This document shows positions 22,701-31,600 of a stretch of DNA of 64,000 nucleotides, in pieces; the stretch's first letter is position 1; each line of letters opens with the position of its first letter. The DNA comes from Rosettibacter primus (GTDB taxonomy: Bacteria; Bacteroidota; Ignavibacteria; Ignavibacteriales; Melioribacteraceae): positions 1-64,000 of the forward strand of contig NZ_JAYKGK010000010.1 in NCBI RefSeq assembly GCF_036860675.1, in the 5' to 3' direction. The translations under genes and the position numbers were made by a program. The notes beneath the pieces were generated by a model. The model was not told where the DNA came from. It did not search any database and saw nothing but the letters and a program-made list of their open reading frames with translations.

Positions 22701-25700
22701 ACTTTTATTTCTACTCCATCTATATCCAAGAAAGCTTTATCGTTCTCATCATATTCATCTAATGAATAATTAATTGATAAACTAAATTGATTTTTCCCAA
22801 TAGCAACATTTTCAACTGCAAATTCTATTTGTAATTCTTGTTCTGTTTCTATTACTGATATTTCTTTTTTCTCAATTAATTTATCATCTCTGAAAAGCTG
22901 AACCTCAACATTCTCTGCTTTCTTTTTACCAACATTTTTTATAATTGCTGATAATACTATACTTTTACCTGCCTCTGCATATCTTGATTTACTATAAAAT
23001 GATAAAACTGATGCATCATAATCTTTCTCTGAAATTGAATTTAATTTACCCGGCGTTGCATTATATTTACTTGTTGAACTGCTCCAATTATCTTTATCAA
23101 TGCTGCTTAAATCTACATTCTTTCTCTCAAGTGATTTTCCATTATTCCCTCCCCAATCTAAATAATATCTTGTGCTGTCTATTGTTCGATTGTATTCATC
23201 TTTTATTACTACAGCATCTCCGCTGTTATTCATTGTAGGCAAAGAACATATTATTAATTTTTTAATCGATGTATAATAATTAACTACCGATGAATCTCTG
23301 CTGATAACTAAAAATTCTTTTGACTTTAATTCATAATCTTTTGTTGTAATTTCAATTAGAGTTGAACTATCACCAACTTTCCAATTCTTTAGATTAATAT
23401 TATGATTCGAACGATTGAATAATTCAATCCATTCTGGCTCATCACCACTCGGTGCATACATGATTTCGTTTATTACGATATCATTATATTGCTGCGGTTT
23501 TTCCCGAACTCGATATTTCAAATAAACTTTGTTATTGGGAACATTTTCATCTTTATTAAAAACAATCTTTGCAATAAGACAATTATCACCAATTGAAGAT
23601 GCTATCATTTTATGATTAATCAATATCGAATCGCCTGGATTCAAATTTGTCAAATGCAAAGTATAATCTATAGTTTGTATTAATTCACTATCAACTCCAA
23701 TTGAATCACAATTAATATCATTAAATAATTGGAATGAAAAATTATCAGCAGCAGATTTACCTTTGTTCTTAATCTTAAATTTTATAATGATTGTGTCTTC
23801 TATTATTGCAATTAATGGAGTGATTCCATCGCATGTAATTTCAATATCATAATTAAACGGTGTAACCGAATTCTTTTTATTTGGAGTTCCTTTAATATCT
23901 ATTGAACTTTTCCAGTTTGCAGAATCTGATGATGATAAAAATGCATCAATTCTTTCCAGCGATTTTCCTCCTTTTCCTCCCCAGCTCGATTTGTAATATA
24001 CTGAATCAATCGTTCTTCCTAATGAATCACTTATTACTATCATTCCTCCATTGTTATTCAAAATCGGAATATTACTAATGATTACATTTCTTATCTCAGG
24101 ATAAATCAAATATATGTTCGTATCCTTTGCAATTGTTACATATTCTTTTGGCTGAATAATTTTGCTTGTCTTTATTATTACATTTTTGCTTACTTCATTC
24201 TCTATCTGATAATTCTTTATATCAATTTCTTTTTCACTTCGATTATAAAACTCTATCCATTCTGGCTCTGGTGATATTGGCGCATACATGATTTCATTTA
24301 TTACTATATCCCCTCTCTCTACTTTTATTTCTACTCCATCTATATCCAAGAAAGCTTTATCGTTCTCATCATATTCATCTAATGAATAATTAATTGATAA
24401 ACTAAATTGATTTTTCCCAATAGCAACATTTTCAACTGCAAATTCTATTTGTAATTCTTGTTCTGTTTCTATTACTGATATTTCTTTTTTCTCAATTAAT
24501 TTATCATCTCTGAAAAGCTGAACCTCAACATTCTCTGCTTTCTTTTTACCAACATTTTTTATAATTGCTGATAATACTATACTTTTACCTGCCTCTGCAT
24601 ATCTTGATTTACTATAAAATGATAAAACTGATGCATCATAATCTTTCTCTGAAATTGAATTTAATTTACCCGGCGTTGCATTATATTTACTTGTTGAACT
24701 GCTCCAATTATCTTTATCAATGCTGCTTAAATCTACATTCTTTCTCTCAAGTGATTTTCCATTATTCCCTCCCCAATCTAAATAATATCTTGTGCTGTCT
24801 ATTGTTCGATTGTATTCATCTTTTATTACTACAGCATCTCCACTGTTATTCATTGTAGGCAAAGAACATATTATTAATTTTTTAATCGATGTATAATAAT
24901 TAACTATTAATGAATCTCTGCTGATAACTAAAAATTCTTTTGACTTTAATTCATAATCTTTTGTTGTAATTTCAATTAGAGTTGAACTATCACCAACTTT
25001 CCAATTCTTTAGATTAATATTATGATTCGAACGATTGAATAATTCAATCCATTCTGGCTCATCACCACTCGGTGCATACATGATTTCGTTTATAACTACA
25101 TCATAAATATTTTCTGTAAACTCAATGCCATTAATTTTATAAGTAAATGTATTATCATCTATGAATTCATCTAATGGATAATCAACGATTAAAATAAAAT
25201 TATTTTCTCCTTTTGTTATTGAATCAGTAGTTAATTCTAATTGCACTGTTTCATTAGATGAAATTGATTGTATGGTTTGCATCTGCAAAAGTTCAGATTC
25301 ATCCCCAACAGAATTTGCATTAACATCCTTAAATAATTTTAAGATTACATTTTGAGCAGCATTTTTTCCTTTGTTTTCAATTTCTGCAATAAATAACAAT
25401 TCCTTATTAACAATTGCATATTGAGATTTTGCATAAAAATTTTTTATAGAAATATCATAATCTTTTTTTGTTAAAGAATTAATCCTGCCTGGAGTTGCTT
25501 TTTCTTTGCTTATAGATGTTCCCCAATTAGAAGCAAACACACTACTTTCATCAGCTGAAATTCTTTCGAGTGATTTGCCTGAACTTCCTCCCCAAGAAGG
25601 GTTATATCTTACACTGTCGATAGTTCTTCCTTCGTTGTCTTTTAAGATTACATCATCGGCTGTATTGTTTAATGTGGGAAATAATTTTGTTACTAATTGA

Positions 25701-26848
25701 GAAGTGATATTATAAAAATTATTAATCGATGCATCTTTGCTGATAATTAAAAATTGATTCGAATCGATAAATAAGTCATTATTAGAAATTACAACTGAAG
25801 AAGAGTTATCAGCAATTTTCCAATTTCTCAAATTAATTTTTCTATTGGAACGATTATAAAGTTCAATCCATTCGGGTTCATCATTAATTGGTGCATACAT
25901 TATTTCGTTAACAACAATATCATTATACAAAGCTAATTTTTCTGCAACTGTTACATTTGCAATTGTTCTATTATTCGTTAAAACCTCATCGATTAAAAAA
26001 TTTATACCGGCTATAAATGAGTAATTGCCCGGTGTTTCTGTATAAAAAGATTTTTGAATTACAATTGAATCACCGTTTATTAATTCAGAATAATCTTGAT
26101 AAAAAATATTTTCTCCTGCTTGCTCTATAGAATCACGATTTACATCATTAAAAATGCTTACAGAAAAATTATTAGCTGTTAATCTGCCTTTATTAATAAC
26201 TACAAAAGTAATTTTCAATGAATCTTCTGCTCGAGGGGTCGATGGATTAATGTTGAGAAACTTAATTTGTAAATCATAATCTGTTGGCGATACTGAATTT
26301 TTAAAACCTGGTGTTCCATGAGTTCTAAGAGAATTTTTCCAGTTAGAAGAAGAATTATCTTTATTCAAAATTATCTTCTCATCAGAAATACTGGCAGAAT
26401 TATCTGCAGAATAAGTGTAAGTATCTACAGTTTGTCCGCTTGGGTCAATCAAATATACAGTTCTGCTTGTTGTGTTAGCCATACCGGAAGAACCAAAGTT
26501 ATTGGAACTAACTTTCAATACAATTACATCAGAGGGAATTAATGTTTTATAAATTCCATTATTGAAATCATAATTGCCTTGAAGTATTACAGCAAATTTA
26601 CCTGGTCCCAATTTCGTTCCGCCAATAAGGGGAATAAGATTATTGTTCGATGATGTGTAATACTTGAACTTATAATTTGCAATATCAATTGTTTCCGTTG
26701 AAGAAGTATTATAAATCTCTACAAACTCTCCATTTGTTTCAGAGGGATAGAACATTATTTCACTAAAAGTAAGAGGAGAAGTTTGTTGAGCAAATATATT
26801 TATTGCCCAAATAAATATTATTAATGAAATACACTTTATGTTTAACAT
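19784..26848 (-). CDS. Giant secreted lamin-tail-domain protein
   Basis: The protein has 2354 residues. A signal peptide (about 1-20, ending FAQQ) is followed by nine lamin-tail domains, each starting with (V/I)NEIMY.P...EPEWIE(L/F)(Y/F)NRS and ending with SLERI...NW..S....TPG..NS. They alternate with CARDB-like beta-domains (VKNVGKKKAENVEVQLF). The end (ILPNPFSPDNDGYEDFT...LRIGIYILLIEI) is a FlgD-like/gliding-type domain, not the common Por sorting tail. Domains 3-4 and 5-6 are almost the same, with DNA nearly identical over 1.17 kb. The role is probably cell-surface adhesion or matrix; the ligand is unknown. It stands alone, next to intI. Confidence 0.85.
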   Translation of the reverse strand: MLNIKCISLIIFIWAINIFAQQTSPLTFSEIMFYPSETNGEFVEIYNTSSTETIDIANYKFKYYTSSNNNLIPLIGGTKLGPGKFAVILQGNYDFNNGIYKTLIPSDVIVLKVSSNNFGSSGMANTTSRTVYLIDPSGQTVDTYTYSADNSASISDEKIILNKDNSSSNWKNSLRTHGTPGFKNSVSPTDYDLQIKFLNINPSTPRAEDSLKITFVVINKGRLTANNFSVSIFNDVNRDSIEQAGENIFYQDYSELINGDSIVIQKSFYTETPGNYSFIAGINFLIDEVLTNNRTIANVTVAEKLALYNDIVVNEIMYAPINDEPEWIELYNRSNRKINLRNWKIADNSSSVVISNNDLFIDSNQFLIISKDASINNFYNITSQLVTKLFPTLNNTADDVILKDNEGRTIDSVRYNPSWGGSSGKSLERISADESSVFASNWGTSISKEKATPGRINSLTKKDYDISIKNFYAKSQYAIVNKELLFIAEIENKGKNAAQNVILKLFKDVNANSVGDESELLQMQTIQSISSNETVQLELTTDSITKGENNFILIVDYPLDEFIDDNTFTYKINGIEFTENIYDVVINEIMYAPSGDEPEWIELFNRSNHNINLKNWKVGDSSTLIEITTKDYELKSKEFLVISRDSLIVNYYTSIKKLIICSLPTMNNSGDAVVIKDEYNRTIDSTRYYLDWGGNNGKSLERKNVDLSSIDKDNWSSSTSKYNATPGKLNSISEKDYDASVLSFYSKSRYAEAGKSIVLSAIIKNVGKKKAENVEVQLFRDDKLIEKKEISVIETEQELQIEFAVENVAIGKNQFSLSINYSLDEYDENDKAFLDIDGVEIKVERGDIVINEIMYAPISPEPEWIEFYNRSEKEIDIKNYQIENEVSKNVIIKTSKIIQPKEYVTIAKDTNIYLIYPEIRNVIISNIPILNNNGGMIVISDSLGRTIDSVYYKSSWGGKGGKSLERIDAFLSSSDSANWKSSIDIKGTPNKKNSVTPFNYDIEITCDGITPLIAIIEDTIIIKFKIKNKGKSAADNFSFQLFNDINCDSIGVDSELIQTIDYTLHLTNLNPGDSILINHKMIASSIGDNCLIAKIVFNKDENVPNNKVYLKYRVREKPQQYNDIVINEIMYAPSGDEPEWIELFNRSNHNINLKNWKVGDSSTLIEITTKDYELKSKEFLVISRDSSVVNYYTSIKKLIICSLPTMNNSGDAVVIKDEYNRTIDSTRYYLDWGGNNGKSLERKNVDLSSIDKDNWSSSTSKYNATPGKLNSISEKDYDASVLSFYSKSRYAEAGKSIVLSAIIKNVGKKKAENVEVQLFRDDKLIEKKEISVIETEQELQIEFAVENVAIGKNQFSLSINYSLDEYDENDKAFLDIDGVEIKVERGDIVINEIMYAPISPEPEWIEFYNRSEKEIDIKNYQIENEVSKNVIIKTSKIIQPKEYVTIAKDTNIYLIYPEIRNVIISNIPILNNNGGMIVISDSLGRTIDSVYYKSSWGGKGGKSLERIDAFLSSSDSASWKSSTLEKGGTPNKNNSVSKKDYDVAIVNYSIQPEVPVIGKSVKLIIDIANYGKNLTDVVLIVHEIKDNLRETLKEVQIDNFVSNANLKLEIDDFIPQLISKRKFEIILNLLNINELDEDTTNNSINFTVYPSYNPNSVLVNEIMYNPINSEPEWIEIFNTSNYDIDLEGWSITDVLTNPTKTKIKSGKILKNSLSVISKDSSIINFHKIIPSELIINQFANLNNDADGIVLKDAYEVTIDSLMYQKGLGGENGKSLERKSLLISSLEKNNWGSSLDIELSTPGRLNSISRKANDIAIKNISTEPAYPSPGEDVNLSVTVLNCGLNTAQNFTVQFYFKKENTYHFFDEAHGNNLSADDSITILSKKRLRLENDLKIYCKIYMNNDEDTLNNFLEKEIRLSSLQYSILINEIMYNPFEGESEWIEIVNVSNHPINLKNWYISDLMPSPIKSIITKKEEYLQPNEYAVLASDTAKFPYYPPKKFFQTKFGTLNNTSDGIIIYDFKGRMIDSVFYNSKWGYKKGNSLERISLAASSTDSINWSLSLSKDGATPGYENSINNILTYKKNSIVINEIMYEPDAGNSEFIEFFNTTSDTIQIGGMNLIFGKNGKTKLSDTYLLIKPNSFFIIANDSSVYKNYSSLKYDDLVIINSSLSLSNDGCELILKDIRGNTIDSVYYLPDWHNRNLLNTKNKSLERINPYLDSNDKTNWSTSVSKEGATPLKQNSIYTAVVNSESKVTILPNPFSPDNDGYEDFTTINFDLSFKISQVRIRVFDSQGRLVRTLTHNMPAASHNSIIFDGLDDNGRPLRIGIYILLIEITNEKGNTEAIKKPIVIARKL
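22301..23473. repeat. Long internal repeat, copy 1
   Basis: This 1.17 kb matches 23921-25093 at an offset of exactly 1620 bp (540 codons), with only about five differences that I can see (for example at 22310, 23222 and 23287-23289). It lies inside the giant lamin-tail gene and keeps the frame. It points to a recent tandem duplication or gene conversion. Confidence 0.9.
23921..25093. repeat. Long internal repeat, copy 2
   Basis: This is the partner of 22301-23473. Outside the repeat the two 1620-bp units differ much more, so the near-identity covers about two thirds of the unit. The length is a whole number of codons. Confidence 0.9.
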
Positions 26849-27220
26849 AGAGTGAACTTCTTATTGCCCTGACTTTTGCCCTAATGAGATATTTTTTATG
26901 ATATTAATTAAAAATTATTGAAATAAAATCCAAGCAAAAAATTAATTTTCATCATTAAGGATTGTTTTCAAAATGTACTTAAAAAAATTCCCTCGATAAA
27001 ATTTTATAAGCGCCCTAGATGATTTACTACAATAAAAATTTTTTTAACTAAAATTCATAAATCAATATTAATTGCCATTCATATCAATTCTTCATTCCAC
27101 ACTCTTAATTTCACATTCCTAATTCCACATTCTTAATTCTTCATTTCAAATTCCTAATTCCTAATTCTTCATTTCAAATTCCTAACTCCACATTCCTAAT
27201 TCCTAATTCCACATTCTATA
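26849..27220. repeat. Non-coding gap with ATTCCTAATTC-type tandem repeats
   Basis: No gene is seen. Bases 26849-27060 are AT-rich and include the promoter region of the lamin-tail gene, without a clear motif. Bases 27085-27225 are made of short units such as ATTCCACATTCC and AATTCTTCATTTCAAATTCC. One 24-base unit starting at 27134 recurs at 27162. The repeats begin close to the gltD stop and resemble the ATTCC arrays upstream of both intI copies. Confidence 0.7.
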
Positions 27221-28651
27221 TCATACATTTGTTAAATACTTATTAACTTCAGCTGCAACTTTTCTTCCGTGACTTATTGCTCTAACTACGAGTGAAGCTC
27301 CAATAATAGAATCTCCGGTTGCAAAAAATTTATCGACTGATGTTTTGTAATTTTTATCCACAACAATATTTCCGCGATTATCAATTTTCATATTCAAATC
27401 ATTTACTAAATTTCCATGTTCGACGTGCAAGAATCCCATTGCTAAAAGAACCAAATCAGCTTTTATTTTAATATTCGAATTTGGTACTTCCTCAAAGTTG
27501 GCTCTTCCAAATTTATCTGGTTCACTCCACCTCAGTTCACTGAAATTAATTGCTTTTACCTGTCCATCTTCCCCTTCAAATGATTTTGCGGATAATGACC
27601 ATAATCGATTGCATCCTTCTTCGTGCGAAGTTGAGGTAAACAAAATTTTAGGCCAAGTAGGCCATGCATTGTAAAGGGTTCTTTTTTCCGGCGGCTTAGG
27701 TAAAATTTCCACTTGAGTAATTTCTTTTGCTCCTTGACGTCTTGCTGTTCCAACACAATCCGAACCAGTATCACCGCCGCCTATGACAACAACATGTTTA
27801 TCCTTAGCTGTAATTATTTTATCTTCAGGAATATAATCACCAGCATTAAGTTTATTTTGTTGAGTTAAATATTCCATTGCAAAGTGAATTCCTTTAAGTT
27901 CTCTGCCAGGAATATTTAAATCTCTCGGAATTGTAGCACCTGCGGCTATTACAATAGCATCATATGTTCTATTTAAGTAGTTAGCGGAAATATCAACACC
28001 GACATTAACGCCTGTTTCAAAAACTACACCTTCTGCTTTTAATTGTTCTAAGCGTCTGTCGATTATCCATTTTTCTAATTTGAAATCAGGGATTCCATAT
28101 CGTAATAAACCTCCGATGCGGTCACTTTTTTCAAATACAACAACTTGATGTCCATATCTTGCAAGTTGCTGCGCAGCAGCTAAACCTGCAGGACCAGAAC
28201 CGATGACAGCAACTTTTTTACCTGTTTTAATTGATGCTACTTGAGGCACAATCCATCCTTCCCGCCATCCTTTTTCTACTATCTGGAGTTCAATATGTTT
28301 GATTGAAACAGGTTGTTGATTGATTGACAAAGTGCAGGCATATTCACAAGGTGCAGGGCACACTCTCCCTGTAAACTCTGGAAAATTTATTGTAGAGTGA
28401 AGCAAGTCTAATGCTTTCTTCCAATGATTTTTATAGACCATATCATTCCAATCTGGAATTCGATTATTGCAAGGACATCCATAAGAATGGCAATAAGGTA
28501 TACTACAATCCATGCATCTTGCCGCCTGTATCATTGTTTTTTCTTCAGGAAGAAGAATTTCGAATTCCTTAAAATTCCTTATTCTTTCCTGAACAGGTAA
28601 TTTTTGAGGATTTTCTCTTTGGTATTCAATAAATCCTGTTGCTTTAGCCAT
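27221..28651 (-). CDS. gltD: Glutamate synthase small (beta) subunit
   Basis: The protein has 476 residues. The N-terminal Fe-S cysteines (CMDCSIPYCHSYGCPCNN and CPAPCEYACTL) are followed by an FAD-binding Rossmann motif (VAVIGSGPAGLAAAQQLARYG, about 148-168) and an NAD(P)H-binding one (VVVIGGGDTGSDCVG). It feeds electrons from NADPH through FAD to the large subunit, which makes two glutamates from glutamine and 2-oxoglutarate. It overlaps gltB by 8 bp, so translation is coupled. The length is normal. Confidence 0.95.
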   Translation of the reverse strand: MAKATGFIEYQRENPQKLPVQERIRNFKEFEILLPEEKTMIQAARCMDCSIPYCHSYGCPCNNRIPDWNDMVYKNHWKKALDLLHSTINFPEFTGRVCPAPCEYACTLSINQQPVSIKHIELQIVEKGWREGWIVPQVASIKTGKKVAVIGSGPAGLAAAQQLARYGHQVVVFEKSDRIGGLLRYGIPDFKLEKWIIDRRLEQLKAEGVVFETGVNVGVDISANYLNRTYDAIVIAAGATIPRDLNIPGRELKGIHFAMEYLTQQNKLNAGDYIPEDKIITAKDKHVVVIGGGDTGSDCVGTARRQGAKEITQVEILPKPPEKRTLYNAWPTWPKILFTSTSHEEGCNRLWSLSAKSFEGEDGQVKAINFSELRWSEPDKFGRANFEEVPNSNIKIKADLVLLAMGFLHVEHGNLVNDLNMKIDNRGNIVVDKNYKTSVDKFFATGDSIIGASLVVRAISHGRKVAAEVNKYLTNV

Positions 28652-31600
28652 TATAAACCTCCTCTGTAGCAGATACTGTTTCTACGTCAGCATGTTCGCT
28701 GAGTTTCATTCTTTCAAGTGACTTACGATAATCAATCGGCATTACTTTAACAAACATTGGCAAACTTGATTCCCATTTTTCAAGAATCATTTTGGCTTTT
28801 GGACTATTTGTAAAATAATAATGTCTTTCAATCATGGAACGCAAAAATATTTTATCCTGCTTATTCCATACACTTTCGAGGTCAACCATATCGAGATTAC
28901 ATCTTGTATCGAACAATTGATTTTCATCAAATACATAAGCAATGCCGCCACTCATTCCAGCTGCAAAATTTTTCCCTGTAGAACCGATGCAAACTACAAT
29001 TCCGCCAGTCATATATTCACAGCCATGGTCTCCAACTCCTTCTACAACTGCTTTTGCACCACTATTACGAACTGCAAATCTTTCACCTGCTCTACCATTG
29101 ATATAGACTTCACCTCCAGTTGCACCATAAAGAGCCACATTACCACATATAATATTTTCGTGCGGTGTAAATCCTGCATTTTCAGGAGGAACGATTATAA
29201 TTCTTCCGCCTGAAATTCCTTTGCCCATATAATCATTTACATCACCTTCAACTTTTAAAGTAATACCCGGGGCAAGAAAAGCACCAAAACTTTGGCCTGC
29301 TGAGCCTTTAAAATTCAATTTAATTGTATCATCAGGTAGACCTTTAGCACCATAACGTTTCACAATTTCACCGCTTAATCTTGCACCTACAGTTCTGTGA
29401 ATATTTCTAATTGGCATTTCAAGTTCTACAGGTTTTTGTTCTTCTAAAGCCGGTTTCACTAATTCAATTATTTGCTCATCAAAAACATCAACTTTATTTG
29501 GTACATTAACCATGCAGCATTTACCAGCCGTATCAACCATTGAATTTAGTAAAGGAGTTAAATCAAACTTTTGTGCTTTCCATAGTTCTTTTGGTGGATC
29601 ATACTCGAGAATTTCTGTATGACCTACCATTTCATCTATTGTTCTAAAACCTAATTCAGCCATAATTTCTCTTAAGTCCTGTGCAAGAAATCTGAAATAT
29701 CTTTCAATGTATTCAGGTTTACCAGAAAATTTTGCTCTTAAGTTTGGGTCTTGTGTTGCTACTCCAACAGAACAAGTATTCAGATGACATTTTCTTAACA
29801 TTACACAACCAATAGTAATTAAAACAGAAGTTGCAAATCCAAATTCTTCTGCACCAAGTAAAGCTGCAATAGCAATATCTCTTCCAGTTTTGATTTGACC
29901 ATCCACCTGAACACGAATTTTATCTCTCAAATTATTATAAATTAAGGTTTGATGAGTTTCTGCAAGTCCAATTTCCCATGGAATTCCAGTATGTTTGATT
30001 GATGTTAAAGGAGAAGCTCCTGTTCCACCTTCGTAACCGGATATTAAAACAATATCTGCTTTCGCTTTAGCTACACCAGCAGCTACTGTTCCAACACCTG
30101 ATTCAGATACAAGTTTAACAGAGACTTTAGCATCAGGATTAATGCATTTTAAGTCATAAATTAATTGTGCAAGATCTTCAATTGAATAAATATCGTGATG
30201 AGGTGGTGGAGAAATTAAAGTAACTCCTGGAATTGTATGACGAACCTTAGCAATCTCTGGCGTAACTTTATGACCTGGTAATTGACCTCCTTCACCGGGT
30301 TTTGCACCTTGAGCAATTTTTATTTGAAGTTCATCCGCACTTAATAGATATTCAGGCGTAACACCGAACCGTCCCGAAGCAACCTGTTTAACTTTGGATC
30401 TTGCTGTATCACCATTTTCATCAATTTTATTTCTTTCCATATCTTCTCCACCCTCGCCTGAATTACTTCGAGCACCTAATCTATTCATTGCTATTGCAAT
30501 TGTTTCATGAGCTTCTTTACTTATCGAACCAAAGGACATTGCAGATACAACAAATCTTTTAATTATGCTTTCAACTGGTTCTACTTCTTCAATTGGTATT
30601 GGATTACGTTTCTTAAACTTTAGCATTCTTCGAATCGTCACCGGGCTATCTTCACCTTCATTAACAATCTTAGTATATTCTTTAAATATTTCATAATCAT
30701 TAGTTCTTGTAGCAAGCTGAAGTTTAGCAATAGAGTCATGATTCCAGAAATGTTTTTCACCTCCAACACGAATGCTATATTCACCACCCGGTTCAAGTAA
30801 ATTATCTGTTGGAATTGCCTTTTCTGGATAACCATAGTTATGTCTTATTATGGCTTCTTTTTGAATTTCATATAATCCAATTCCACCAAGCCGGGATATT
30901 GTTCCAGTAAAATATTTATCAATTACTTCTTTACTAATACCAATAGCTTCAAAAGTTTGAGCTGCAAAATAACTGTGCAAAGTAGAGATTCCCAATCTGC
31001 TCATTGTTTTAAGCAAACCTTTTTTAACTGCAATTATGTATGAGTCAATTGCTTCTTCTGGTTTTAATTTTTGTTCTAATAAATTATTTTCAGCAAGATA
31101 CCTTACAGTATTTAAAGCAAGATAAGGACAAATTGCATCGGCACCATAACTAATAAGCAGAGCAAAGTTCATTACTTCTCTTACTTCGCCGGAGTCAACA
31201 ATTATACTTGCTTTTGTTCTCAAACCCTTTCTAATCAAGTAGTGATGTAATCCTGCAACAGCCAATAAAGAAGGAATTGGAACTTTTTCTTCATTAACAT
31301 TTCTGTCGGAAAGAATAATCAATGTTGTTCCTTCCTCTATATATTTTTCAGCACTTTGAAAAATTGAATCAAGGGCAAACTCCATTGCATTATCGCCGCC
31401 GTGTTTATCGAAAAGCATGTCAATATATTTTACTTTTACACTTGGGTGGTTTGCCTGTTCAATTTTTTTAAGGTCATCAGTAGTTAAAACAGGATGAGAG
31501 AATTTGAAACCTCTAAAGTTTTCTGGAGCTTCTGCCAATAAATTTCCTTCTCCACCTGCAAAACTTTCAAGAGACATTACTAATTCTTCTCTAAGAGGGT

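Noticed and set aside
22945..24858. Two nearly identical 97-codon plus-strand frames (22945-23238 and 24565-24858)
   Set aside because: They are shadows of the duplicated part of the lamin-tail gene on the other strand; their likeness only reflects the DNA repeat.
22301..25093. The near-identical repeat as an assembly error
   Set aside because: The flanks of the two copies differ and the few substitutions are distinct, so two real copies are more likely; long reads would settle it.
28821..29213. 130-codon plus-strand frame inside gltB
   Set aside because: It is antisense to a strongly conserved gene and without a recognised product.
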